Origin: CAITJF01 sp032654645
GTDB lineage: Bacteria; Pseudomonadota; Gammaproteobacteria; Burkholderiales; Gallionellaceae
Direction: 5' to 3'
Assembly: GCA_032654645.1 (NCBI GenBank)
Contig: JAULAW010000013.1
Coordinates: 266,791-330,790, forward strand
Length of the DNA: 64,000 nt
Under the pieces are notes generated by a model that saw only the letters and a program-made list of their open reading frames with translations, had not been told where the DNA came from and searched no databases. This document shows, one piece after another, positions 27,507 through 35,924 of this stretch (the stretch's first letter is position 1; every line of letters starts with the position of its first letter). The translations under genes were made by a program, and so were the position numbers.

Positions 27507-27555
27507 TTGATTGCTTTACCGGCTAATGGTATAAATCGCGGTATATATCACCCCG
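27507..27555 (+). promoter_or_regulatory. Promoter and probable operator of vapBC
   Basis: A sigma70-like promoter reads TTGATT (27507-27512), 17 bases, then TATAAA (27530-27535). The -10 region overlaps a partly symmetrical sequence, GGTATAAATCGCGGTATATA, a plausible site for VapB binding and autoregulation. The AAGGAG ribosome site of vapB follows at 27555-27560. Confidence 0.6.
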
Positions 27556-27568
27556 AAGGAGCTTCATC

Positions 27569-27823
27569 ATGCAAACCGCAAAGCTTTTCAAGAATGGTCG
27601 CAGCCAGGCCGTGCGCCTGCCGGCCGAGTTCCGTTTCGAGGGCGATGAGGTGTTGATCCGGCGCGACCAGACTACCGGAGAGGTCATTCTGAGCCCGCGC
27701 AACCGGAAGTTTGAAGAGTGGATCAAGCTGCGTGACCGCCTGATCGCCGAAGCGCCAGAGGAATTCGAGAACTTCGAAATACCGCGCGACCTCGCGCCGC
27801 CCGTTGACCGGGATTGGCCATGA
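27569..27823 (+). CDS. vapB: VapB antitoxin, AbrB/SpoVT fold
   Basis: The 84-residue protein has the swapped-hairpin DNA-binding start TAKLFKNGRSQAVRLPAEF, typical of VapB. The C-terminal tail (ENFEIPRDLAPP) is the part expected to block the toxin. A strong AAGGAG site lies upstream. Its stop overlaps the vapC start by four bases. It sits between the helicase and the methyltransferase. Confidence 0.9.
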   Translation: MQTAKLFKNGRSQAVRLPAEFRFEGDEVLIRRDQTTGEVILSPRNRKFEEWIKLRDRLIAEAPEEFENFEIPRDLAPPVDRDWP

Positions 27824-28236
27824 GCGGCGCGCATCCCTATATGCTGGACACCAATGCTGCGTCCACCCTGATTCGCGGGTGCGTCAGCCAGAAATTGCAG
27901 AACTTGCTGATGGAACACAGCGCCTGCGTTTCCGTGATCACCGAAGCGGAGTTGCGTTTTGGCGTGAAGCGGAGGCCGGATGCCACCCGGCTGGCAAAAG
28001 CCGTCGAAGCCTTTTTGCAGGACACACCGGTATTGCCGTGGACGTCCGCCACCGCGCACACCTATGCCGAATTGCGCACCCGCATGGAAACCCAAGGCAT
28101 CGGCCTATCAGCGATGGATATGCTGATTGCCGCCCATGCTATAGCCGCAGACTGCACGCTGCTCAGCGCCGACCGCGCTTTTATGCAAGTGCCCGGCCTG
28201 CGCGTGATTGACTGGTCAATCGTTCCCGACAAGTAA
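27820..28236 (+). CDS. vapC: VapC toxin, PIN-domain ribonuclease
   Basis: The 138-residue protein has the PIN motif YMLDTNAASTLIRG, a central acidic segment (VITEAELRFGVKRRP) and the later aspartates in LSAMDMLIAAHA and LLSADRAF. These form the Mg-binding site of VapC, which cleaves initiator tRNA in studied members. The ATG at 27820 overlaps vapB (ATGA); a TTG six bases earlier is less likely. It ends 9 bases before the methyltransferase gene. Confidence 0.92.
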   Translation: MSGAHPYMLDTNAASTLIRGCVSQKLQNLLMEHSACVSVITEAELRFGVKRRPDATRLAKAVEAFLQDTPVLPWTSATAHTYAELRTRMETQGIGLSAMDMLIAAHAIAADCTLLSADRAFMQVPGLRVIDWSIVPDK

Positions 28237-28245
28237 ATTAAACCC

Positions 28246-31200
28246 ATGTCCGGCCTCGACCTCGAACAATTCAGCACCCACCTCCAGCAACTGAATTTCA
28301 ATTTGCTGTTCACCGATGCGCTGGGCTGGAACCATCCGCCCGCCAGCGAACGCATCTGGAAAGACGATGAAGCGAAGGACATCCGCTACCGGCGGCGCAT
28401 GGTCGCCGAGCTTTCCGGTGTCGCCGTGCTGGAAATCGCGGCGGAAGGCGGCTGGCCGGACGAAGCGCAGCGCATGGCGATCTGGCGGCAGGTGTCGCAA
28501 TCGCATTATGAAAACCTGCTGATCTTTCTCGACCGCGCGGACAAACCCACGCAAAGCCTGTGGTACTGGGTTAAGCGCTCTAAAGATGCCGAAACCGGCA
28601 AGCCAAAAATCATCCCCCGCCGCCACGAATACTTTCGCGGCCAGCCGGTTGACCTGTTCGCTTCCAAGTTGCAGGCCATGGTGGTGGAGCTGTACGAACT
28701 GGATGCAACAGGCCGCTTGCCCGTACTGGAAGTGGCGCGGCGCATGGAATCCGCGCTGGACGTGGAAAAAACCACCAAGCGTTTTTTTACCGCTTATCAG
28801 GAGCAGCACGGCAACCTGCTCGCGGAAATCGAAGGCATAGACGACGAGCGCGACCGCCGCTGGTATGCCTCGGTGATCCTCAACCGGCTGATGTTCGTCT
28901 GGTTCATGCAGAAGAAAGGTTTTCTGGATCGTGCCGATTACGACTACCTGCCCAAGCAATTTGCCGCTTCACAAAAGCGCGGGCAGGACAGGTTTTTCGG
29001 TGAATTCCTGAACGCGCTGTTCTTCGAGGCCTTCGCCAAACCCAAGAAGGATCGCGCTCCCGCCGTGCAAGCGCTGACTGGCGGTATTCCTTACCTCAAC
29101 GGCGGTCTGTTCCTGCACCACACGCTGGAACTTGACGCAAACAAACAGCCACGGCTGGGCACCACCCTGCGCATTCCAGACCGCGCGTTCGACGGCATCT
29201 TCAAATTGTTCGCCTCGTTCTCGTGGAATCTGGACGACACGCCCGGCGGCAATGCCGACGAAATCAACCCGGACGTGCTGGGCTACATCTTCGAGAAATA
29301 CATCAACCAGAAAGCCTTCGGCGCGTACTACACCCGCCCGGAAATCACCAACTATCTGGCCGAGCGCAGCATCCACAAGCTGATACTGGAACGCATCCAT
29401 GCGCCCGCCGTGCCGGAACTGGGCTTGAAGGAAATCGGCTTTGCCAGCGTGCCCGACATGCTGGCAAAAATGGATAACGTCACCGCGCTCAGGCTGGTGC
29501 ATGAAGTGCTGCCCGCCATCAACATCCTCGATCCGGCGGTGGGTTCCGGCGCGTTTCTGGTGGCCGCGCTCAAGGTGCTGGTCAACATCTATTCCGCCGT
29601 GGTGGGGCGCGCCGAAATGGGCAGCAGCAACGCCCTGCAATTCTGGTTGAAAAAAATTCAGGAGGAACATCCCAGCGTCGCCTATTACATCAAACGCCGC
29701 ATCGTCACCGACAACCTCTACGGCGTGGACATCATGCAAGAGGCCACGGAAATCGCCAAGCTGCGCCTGTTCCTCACCATGGTGGCTTCGGTGCGCAAGG
29801 TGGAAGAGCTTGAACCGCTGCCCAACATTGACTTCAACATCCTGCCCGGCAACTCGCTGGTGGGGCTGATGCGCGTGGATGAGCACGAATTCGACCAAAG
29901 AAATGCACAAGGAGATTTTTTCAAACCCAGCTACCGTAAATTACTGGAAGAAAAAAATCGCGACCTTGAAACCTATCGCCACACCGCAGATTTGCTGGGG
30001 CGCGATGTCAATCTGCAAAATCTTCGCAATAATATTGACGCAAAATTGAACGATGCCACAGGCACGCTTAACGAATTGTTGCGCGACCAGTTTGAGGCAC
30101 TCGGCGTGAAATACGAACAAGCCACTTGGGACCCCGCCCAAAAAACTTTGGGCAAACCGAAAAAACTCAAAGTCGCGCGCGAGCATATCGACGAGCAAAA
30201 CCCGTTTCACTGGGGCTACATGTTCGACCAGATCATGCAGAAGCAAGGTGGTTTCGACATCATTCTCACAAATCCGCCATGGGAAGCTTTCAAGCCGTTT
30301 GCGCGCGAGTTCTTTGCACAGCATTCAAAGCTTGTGACTAAGAAGAAAATGGATGATAAAGCTTTCGAGGAACTGAAAGACCAACTTCTTCAAACCGGGG
30401 TAATTAGAGCAGACTGGCTTGACTATGCAAGTCGCTTTCCGCACCTTAGTGCATATTTTCGTGCATCCGAAGATTACTCAAACCAGTGGGCAATTGTTGA
30501 TGGCAAGCGTACTGGTAGCGATCTTGACCTGTACAAATTATTTGTCGAGCGCGTGTTCAATTTGCTGCGCCCCGGTGGGCACAGTGGCCTAGTGATTCCG
30601 GCAGGCATATACATGGCGCTGGGTGCAACCGGTTTGCGAAACATGCTGTTTCAGAAGACCGAGATTGAAGGCATGGTTGGCTTCACCAATAACAAAGAGA
30701 TTTTCGAGGGCGTTCACCGAAGTATCAAGTTTGTCGTACTGACCTATGAGAAATTGCCAGCCCCTCGCCTACTTGAAAAAGGGGAGAGCAATGCCAGCGC
30801 GCCACCGAATGATCTGCTGGCACCTGGAATCCACGGCACTCAAAGATTCCCTGCCGTGTTTATGCAGCAGGATGCGACAGAACTAGCCAGATTTCCGGAC
30901 GAGAATGCGCTGTGGTTTGAGGTTGATCTAATCAAAAAACTATCGCCAGAGAGCCATTCCATGATGGAGTTCAAGAGCGAAATTGATCTAACGATTGTCC
31001 AGAAGCTCTTGCAATACCCACTATTGGGGGATGTTGTCGGCGATGCGTGGTCTCTGACGCTTGGCAGTGAATTTCATATGACCATGGACAAGGAGCTTTT
31101 CAAGCCACCCGAGGATGGTCGCCTGCGTTTATATGAAGGCAAAATGATGTGGCAGTTTGATAGCCGCTACGCCGACCCGACGCGATGGGTTGACAAAAGC

Positions 31201-31806
31201 GAGGGCAGGAAGGTGTTAATCGGAAAAAGAGCAGAGGATGCTGGGCAGATTCTTGGCTATCAACAACATCGGCTGGCGTTCAGGTCAGCCGGTGAAAATA
31301 CCAATGAACGGAATTTGATAGCCACGATCCTCCCAAAGAATGTGTTTTGTGGCAATTCGTTGACTGTGAGCCGTGAGTTTTCGGGTAGTCCGCAACAGTT
31401 GTTATTTGCATGTGCGGTGTTTAATTCTTATGTGCTGGATTGGCTGCTGCGTCTGAAAATTCAGCGCAATCTGAATATGTTTTTGATCTATCAACTACCA
31501 GTTCCAAGGTTGAATGAATCAAACCCGCGCTTCGCTCCCATCGCCACCCGCGCCGCCCGCCTGATCTGCACCACCCCCGAATTCGACGACCTCGCCAAAG
31601 AAGTCGGCCTCAAACACCACCAGCCTTTGGAACCCCTCGAACGCGCCCGCCTGCGCGCCGAACTCGACGGCCTGATCGCCCACCTCTACGGCCTCACCAA
31701 AGCCGAATTCGCCCACATCCTCACCACCTTCCCGCTGGTCGCCGAACCGGTTAAAGTGGCGGCACTCAACGCGTACCGCGATGTGGAAAGGGGGCTGGTG
31801 ACATGA
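28246..31806 (+). CDS. Eco57I-like N6-adenine DNA methyltransferase, possible type IIG or PglX-like enzyme
   Basis: The 1186-residue protein has an N-terminal region of about 400 residues of unclear fold, a SAM-binding motif I ILDPAVGSGAFLVAAL near 426, a DNLYGVDIMQEATEIAKLRL segment near 490, and catalytic motif IV ILTNPPWEAF near 675. The C-terminal third should contain target recognition. Codon use changes there: about 30300-31520 is more AT-rich than both flanks, suggesting an exchanged specificity domain. It overlaps the YhcG gene by four bases. Whether it methylates for protection, cleaves as well, or acts with the helicase cannot be told from sequence. Confidence 0.88.
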   Translation: MSGLDLEQFSTHLQQLNFNLLFTDALGWNHPPASERIWKDDEAKDIRYRRRMVAELSGVAVLEIAAEGGWPDEAQRMAIWRQVSQSHYENLLIFLDRADKPTQSLWYWVKRSKDAETGKPKIIPRRHEYFRGQPVDLFASKLQAMVVELYELDATGRLPVLEVARRMESALDVEKTTKRFFTAYQEQHGNLLAEIEGIDDERDRRWYASVILNRLMFVWFMQKKGFLDRADYDYLPKQFAASQKRGQDRFFGEFLNALFFEAFAKPKKDRAPAVQALTGGIPYLNGGLFLHHTLELDANKQPRLGTTLRIPDRAFDGIFKLFASFSWNLDDTPGGNADEINPDVLGYIFEKYINQKAFGAYYTRPEITNYLAERSIHKLILERIHAPAVPELGLKEIGFASVPDMLAKMDNVTALRLVHEVLPAINILDPAVGSGAFLVAALKVLVNIYSAVVGRAEMGSSNALQFWLKKIQEEHPSVAYYIKRRIVTDNLYGVDIMQEATEIAKLRLFLTMVASVRKVEELEPLPNIDFNILPGNSLVGLMRVDEHEFDQRNAQGDFFKPSYRKLLEEKNRDLETYRHTADLLGRDVNLQNLRNNIDAKLNDATGTLNELLRDQFEALGVKYEQATWDPAQKTLGKPKKLKVAREHIDEQNPFHWGYMFDQIMQKQGGFDIILTNPPWEAFKPFAREFFAQHSKLVTKKKMDDKAFEELKDQLLQTGVIRADWLDYASRFPHLSAYFRASEDYSNQWAIVDGKRTGSDLDLYKLFVERVFNLLRPGGHSGLVIPAGIYMALGATGLRNMLFQKTEIEGMVGFTNNKEIFEGVHRSIKFVVLTYEKLPAPRLLEKGESNASAPPNDLLAPGIHGTQRFPAVFMQQDATELARFPDENALWFEVDLIKKLSPESHSMMEFKSEIDLTIVQKLLQYPLLGDVVGDAWSLTLGSEFHMTMDKELFKPPEDGRLRLYEGKMMWQFDSRYADPTRWVDKSEGRKVLIGKRAEDAGQILGYQQHRLAFRSAGENTNERNLIATILPKNVFCGNSLTVSREFSGSPQQLLFACAVFNSYVLDWLLRLKIQRNLNMFLIYQLPVPRLNESNPRFAPIATRAARLICTTPEFDDLAKEVGLKHHQPLEPLERARLRAELDGLIAHLYGLTKAEFAHILTTFPLVAEPVKVAALNAYRDVERGLVT

Positions 31807-32855
31807 GCGATGTGCCTGCTACTCCAGAAGTGGGTTTGTACCAAGGCATCCGCGACATCTTACTGGCCGCGCGGACGCAGGTGCGGCAGACCGTCAACAC
31901 CGCGATGGTGCAAACCTATTGGCAGATTGGGCGGCTGATTGTGGAGGATGAGCAGGGTGGGGAGAGGCGCGCGGAATATGGCAAGGCGGTGTTGCACGAG
32001 CTTTCACTGCGGCTCACGGCGGAGTTTGGCAAGGGTTTTACCTTGGCTAACCTGCGCAATTTCAGGCAATTTTTCCTTAATTTCTCTTGGGATGAGATTC
32101 GCTACTCACTGCGTAGCGAATTGACCTGGACGCATTATCGCTGCCTGATGCGAGTGGAAAACAAGACCGCGCGTGGCTGGTACGCCAACGAAGCAGCCAC
32201 GCAAAACTGGAGTGTGCGGGCGCTGGATCGGCAGATTTCGACGCTGTATTACGAGCGCTTGTTGGGTAGTCCAAAGCAGGATGGTGCGCGCGAGGAGGCG
32301 GCAAACAAGATTGCTGCGGAAGCGCCCGCCGATCCACGCGACTTTATCCGTGATCCGTACGTGCTGGAATTTCTGGGTGTGCAGCCGGACGCCGGGTTAT
32401 ATGAAAAGGATGTCGAGCAAGGCCTGATCGACCGCTTGCAGCAATTCATGATGGAGTTGGGCAAGGGCTTCGCCTTCGTGGCGCGACAGAAGCGCTTGCA
32501 GGTGGAGAGCGACGATTTCTTTGTTGACTTGGTATTCTATAACTACCTGCTCAAATGCTTTGTGCTGATTGACCTCAAGGTGGGTAAGCTGGCGCATCAG
32601 GATGTCGGGCAACTGGATATGTATGTGCGCGTGTTTGACGAGCAGCAGCGCGGCGAGGGCGATAACCCGACCATCGGTTTGATCCTGTGTTCGGAGCGCA
32701 ATGCGGCGGTGGCAAAGTATTCCGCCTTGGCCGACAAACCGCAATTATTCGCCAGCAAGTATCAACTGCTGCTGCCCAGCGAGGAGGAGTTGCGCGCCGA
32801 GCTGGAGCGTGATCGCGCCTTGCTGGAAAGCGAACGCGAAAAATCTGATGATTGA
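31803..32855 (+). CDS. YhcG-family nuclease (DUF1016, PD-(D/E)XK)
   Basis: The 350-residue protein has an N-terminal DUF1016 domain (about 10-160; VNTAMVQTYWQIGRLIVEDE) and a C-terminal PD-(D/E)XK-like nuclease with ESDDFFVDLVFYNYLL, then VLIDLKVGKLAHQDVGQLDM. The aspartates and the DLK lysine are the expected metal-binding and catalytic residues. YhcG proteins are often found beside restriction-modification genes. The four-base overlap with the methyltransferase strongly suggests that they work together. Confidence 0.9.
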   Translation: MSDVPATPEVGLYQGIRDILLAARTQVRQTVNTAMVQTYWQIGRLIVEDEQGGERRAEYGKAVLHELSLRLTAEFGKGFTLANLRNFRQFFLNFSWDEIRYSLRSELTWTHYRCLMRVENKTARGWYANEAATQNWSVRALDRQISTLYYERLLGSPKQDGAREEAANKIAAEAPADPRDFIRDPYVLEFLGVQPDAGLYEKDVEQGLIDRLQQFMMELGKGFAFVARQKRLQVESDDFFVDLVFYNYLLKCFVLIDLKVGKLAHQDVGQLDMYVRVFDEQQRGEGDNPTIGLILCSERNAAVAKYSALADKPQLFASKYQLLLPSEEELRAELERDRALLESEREKSDD

Positions 32856-32961
32856 CCTCACCTCCGCACAATCCGCCACCAAGGTACAAGTCATCTTCAT
32901 CGCGTTACTGACGCAAATATTCTCGGCTACTCTAACTTTCAGCTTGACGGGTAATACCTAA

Positions 32962-33378
32962 TTGGGTATCGTACCAATACTAACGATTCATCCTGATGCG
33001 GCTGATGACTTGCGGCAGTTGATGTTGAGCGATCGGCTTGCGGCAGGTAAATTGGCGGCTTTGCTTCAGCAAGCCAAGCACGACCCCAAAATCATTGACT
33101 CGTTGCTGGATCACGATTTTGGAGCCGACCACACGGCATCTTACCACGTGAGCAAGTGGCATGAGTTTTGGAATGTCGGATTCAACATTTGGCGATTGAA
33201 GGTTTGGATAGAACCAAAAGGTAGTTTGCGCTATCGGATAGTCTACGCATACGAGCCAAAGTCGCTTCAATACTACGTTCTAGCCGTTGTTCATCGAGAT
33301 TTTGACTACAAACGCGATCATGAAATCACAAGCCGCATCCTTAAAGCCTACAAAGACCTTGGAATCACTATCCACTAA
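32962..33378 (+). CDS. RelE/HigB-like toxin
   Basis: The 138-residue product (TTG start at 32962; the first ATG in frame is 20 codons later) has a RelE-like core, RLKVWIEPKGSLRYRIVYAY, then YVLAVVHRDFDYKRDHEIT. This is the layout of ribosome-dependent mRNA interferases. The next gene is an Xre antitoxin that overlaps it by 59 bases. The toxin-first order is like higBA. The start is uncertain. The partly symmetrical GGTAATACC...GGGTATCGTACC around the start could be an operator. Confidence 0.68.
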   Translation: MGIVPILTIHPDAADDLRQLMLSDRLAAGKLAALLQQAKHDPKIIDSLLDHDFGADHTASYHVSKWHEFWNVGFNIWRLKVWIEPKGSLRYRIVYAYEPKSLQYYVLAVVHRDFDYKRDHEITSRILKAYKDLGITIH

Positions 33379-33778
33379 GGTTTTTGATGTGCGGCCGACC
33401 AGCACAGCACCGGTGATTTACGCGGAGTTTCTTGTTCCCGCGAAACCTCAATCACTCCCTGGTGCCATCGACATTGATGATTTGGTTGCCGAGTTTGAGC
33501 AGTCCAACGAAGCGGCGGAAGCGATTGCCAAGGGTCGGCAATGGGTAGCGAAATCCTTTTACGGTAGCCAGCCTTCATCAATCGCGCTACTTCGCCTGCA
33601 AAAAGGCTGGTCGCAAGCAGAACTCGCTAAACGAGCCAGTACAAGCCAGTCTTATATCGCACGGCTTGAACTTGGCAATGTCGATCCGCAAGTCAGCACG
33701 GTAAAAAAACTCGCAAAAGCGCTCGATGTGCCAGTGGGAACCGTTGTGCTGGCAATTTCTCCCGAGGATGAAAAATGA
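33320..33778 (+). CDS. Xre-family helix-turn-helix antitoxin
   Basis: The C-terminal 60 residues of this 152-residue protein form an Xre-type DNA-binding domain (LRLQKGWSQAELAKRASTSQ, then YIARLELGNVDPQVSTVKKL). The N-terminal part is likely to contact the toxin. The ATG at 33320 overlaps the toxin gene, and the stop overlaps the next gene by four bases. It is probably also the operon repressor. Confidence 0.85.
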   Translation: MKSQAASLKPTKTLESLSTKVFDVRPTSTAPVIYAEFLVPAKPQSLPGAIDIDDLVAEFEQSNEAAEAIAKGRQWVAKSFYGSQPSSIALLRLQKGWSQAELAKRASTSQSYIARLELGNVDPQVSTVKKLAKALDVPVGTVVLAISPEDEK

Positions 33779-34263
33779 AGAAGAATGACGACCGATTTCT
33801 AACAGCAATCTTCTGCGACGACATCCGACATGAGATAGGTAACAAGTTGTCATTTATGGGATGCTACCAAAGCGAACTCATCGTTTCGATGGTTCCCTTT
33901 GCGTTACCCAAGTTGTGTGTATTTGCAACGATTTGGACTCCGAAAGAAAGGGCTTTAAAATCACTGGCGCTTCGAGTCGTTCAGGATGGTGATAAGGAAT
34001 TGGCTCGCATAGAAATTCCGGAGGAAGGTCTTGCAGAAGCAAGGCAGATTCTTGATGAAACCGCCACGCGAAAAACCATCAGCACGGCAATCGCATTTGC
34101 TCCATTCGCTATCGAAAAGCCCACTACGCTGAGGCTTATGGCGACGACGGAGGAAGGAGAAATCATTGGCCCTCGCCTCCTGATCAAAGTGGTTGCAGCA
34201 CAGGAGCCTGCAACTCAACCTGCCGTAAAATCCAAACCCGCGAAGTCCCGAACCGCCAAGTAA
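33775..34263 (+). CDS. DUF6941-like protein
   Basis: The 162-residue protein reads RFLTAIFCDDIRHEIGNKLS near the start, then a beta-rich body and a lysine- and proline-rich tail. The opening pattern fits the DUF6941 family, whose function is unknown to me. It overlaps the antitoxin gene by four bases, making a three-gene operon. A role as a third component or an unrelated passenger are both possible. Confidence 0.6.
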   Translation: MKKNDDRFLTAIFCDDIRHEIGNKLSFMGCYQSELIVSMVPFALPKLCVFATIWTPKERALKSLALRVVQDGDKELARIEIPEEGLAEARQILDETATRKTISTAIAFAPFAIEKPTTLRLMATTEEGEIIGPRLLIKVVAAQEPATQPAVKSKPAKSRTAK

Positions 34264-34409
34264 AGTTCAACAATGGCAGTTCCTTTGGATGCACTTATGA
34301 GACTAGCGATGCTGTAACCCCTTATGCCGTTTTCCCCGAAGTAAATGTATCAGTCTCGAATTATTTTCTTAATCGCAAATGAACGAATCAGTAGAACCGG
34401 TTTATTGGG

Positions 34410-34823
34410 ATGAGTAAGCACAAAAAGATTTTTTCACTGCCCATCCGCGTGTATTTTCAGGACACCGATGCGGGCGGCGTGGTTTATCACGCCAGTTATG
34501 TGAACTTTATGGAGCGCGCGCGGACTGAGTGGTTGCGTGAGCGCTATGGTTACAGCAATGCCGGGTTGATGAAGGAATTCGGCGTGGTGTTTGTGGTGCG
34601 TAAGCTGGAGCTGGATTATCTCAAGCCCGCGCTGCTGGACGATTTGTTGGGCGTCACCGCGCAGATCAAGGAGGTTGGCCGCAGCCGCGTGGTCTTGCAG
34701 CAGGCTGTCATGCGTGGCGATGAGGTGCTGGTGGAGGGTGAAATCCATCTGGTGTGTGTGACCGTGGATAATTTCAAGCCGGTGAGCGTGCCGGAAGCGT
34801 TGCGTAAACAATGGAAAGAATAA
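34410..34823 (+). CDS. ybgC: Acyl-CoA thioesterase YbgC
   Basis: YbgC is a hot-dog fold thioesterase that opens the tol-pal operon in many proteobacteria. The 137-residue protein has the catalytic motif VYFQDTDAGGVVYHASYVNF with the active aspartate and the ERARTEWLR segment. It lies one base before tolQ. In E. coli the enzyme acts on short-chain and phospholipid-related acyl-CoA or ACP. Upstream, 146 bases separate it from the defence island and should hold the promoter. Confidence 0.93.
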   Translation: MSKHKKIFSLPIRVYFQDTDAGGVVYHASYVNFMERARTEWLRERYGYSNAGLMKEFGVVFVVRKLELDYLKPALLDDLLGVTAQIKEVGRSRVVLQQAVMRGDEVLVEGEIHLVCVTVDNFKPVSVPEALRKQWKE

Positions 34824-34824
34824 A

Positions 34825-35499
34825 ATGAATGTGACACAGGATTTATCATTCGTAACCTTGATCGTGAATGCCAGCGTGCTGGTGCAACTGGTGATGGGGT
34901 TGCTGCTGCTGGTTTCACTGATGTCGTGGTGGTACATTTTCCTCAAGATGTTCGCCGTCAGGCTGGCAGTGCAACAGAGCAAGGAGTTCGAGGAGTCGTT
35001 CTGGAACAATCCAGACCTCATCAAGTTGTACCAGAGCACTACCGGCGATGGGGATGATGCGGGCAGTATGGGGCGGATATTCGTTGCCGGTTTTGCCGAG
35101 TTCATCAAGCTGAAAAAGAAACCGGGCATGGACAACAGCGCAGTGATGGAAGGCACGCGCCGCGCCATGCGCGCCACCTATCAGCGCGAAATGGATAATC
35201 TCGAATCGCATTTATCCTTCCTTGCCACCGTGGGTTCGGTGAGCCCCTATGTCGGCTTGTTCGGCACGGTGTGGGGCATCATGAATGCCTTTCGCGGCTT
35301 GTCCAATGTCGGCCAGGCCACGCTGGCGCACGTTGCGCCGGGCATTGCCGAGGCGCTGGTCGCCACCGCGATGGGCCTGTTCGCCGCGATTCCGGCGGTG
35401 GTGGCCTATAACCGCTATGCGCATGATGTGACCCGTTTGTCTTCGCGTTTTGAAAGTTTTATGGAAGAGTTTTCCAACGTATTACAACGCCAATCATGA
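34825..35499 (+). CDS. tolQ: Tol-Pal system protein TolQ
   Basis: TolQ forms with TolR the proton channel that powers the Tol-Pal envelope machine during division. The 224-residue protein has a first transmembrane helix at about 15-35 and two more in the C-terminal half around FLATVGSVSPYVGLFGTVWG and LVATAMGLFAAIPAVVAYNR, the conserved MotA/TolQ/ExbB signature. It overlaps tolR by four bases. Confidence 0.96.
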   Translation: MNVTQDLSFVTLIVNASVLVQLVMGLLLLVSLMSWWYIFLKMFAVRLAVQQSKEFEESFWNNPDLIKLYQSTTGDGDDAGSMGRIFVAGFAEFIKLKKKPGMDNSAVMEGTRRAMRATYQREMDNLESHLSFLATVGSVSPYVGLFGTVWGIMNAFRGLSNVGQATLAHVAPGIAEALVATAMGLFAAIPAVVAYNRYAHDVTRLSSRFESFMEEFSNVLQRQS

Positions 35500-35924
35500 G
35501 CATCCGCCGTTCCACCCACAGCCCGATGAGCCAGATCAATGTGGTGCCTTACATTGATGTGATGCTGGTGCTGCTGGTGATATTCATGATTACCGCACCG
35601 CTGATGAATCCGGGGCAGATTGATTTGCCCAGTGTGGGCAAATCGCTCGCGCCTCCGCTGGCGCCGATGGAGGTGATCATCAGGAAGAATGCCACGCTGG
35701 CGTTGCGTGACCGCAGCAAAAGCGACAAGGAGCAGAGTGTGTCGCGTGAGGAATTGGTTGCGCTGATCAAAAAAAAGCAGGCGCAGAATGCGGAGCAGCC
35801 AGTGGTCATTTCGGCGGACAAGAATGTGCGCTACGAGGAAGTGATCAACATCATGGATGTGTTGCAGCAGCAGCAAATCAAGAAGGTTGGGCTGCTGGCG
35901 CAAACCAAGGGAACATCCAAATAA
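35496..35924 (+). CDS. tolR: Tol-Pal system protein TolR
   Basis: The 142-residue protein has the family start SQINVVPYIDVMLVLLVIFM, with the proton-relay aspartate in the single transmembrane helix. The periplasmic domain continues through PVVISADKNVRYEEVINIMD, the ExbD/TolR signature. It overlaps tolQ by four bases. A repeat-filled gap of about 520 bases separates it from tolA. Confidence 0.95.
   Translation: MSIRRSTHSPMSQINVVPYIDVMLVLLVIFMITAPLMNPGQIDLPSVGKSLAPPLAPMEVIIRKNATLALRDRSKSDKEQSVSREELVALIKKKQAQNAEQPVVISADKNVRYEEVINIMDVLQQQQIKKVGLLAQTKGTSK

Noticed and set aside
23980..31806. Identification of the island as DISARM or BREX
   Set aside because: The DISARM core genes drmA and drmB and the BREX genes pglZ and brxC are absent; only helicase, PLD and methyltransferase domains are shared in a general sense.
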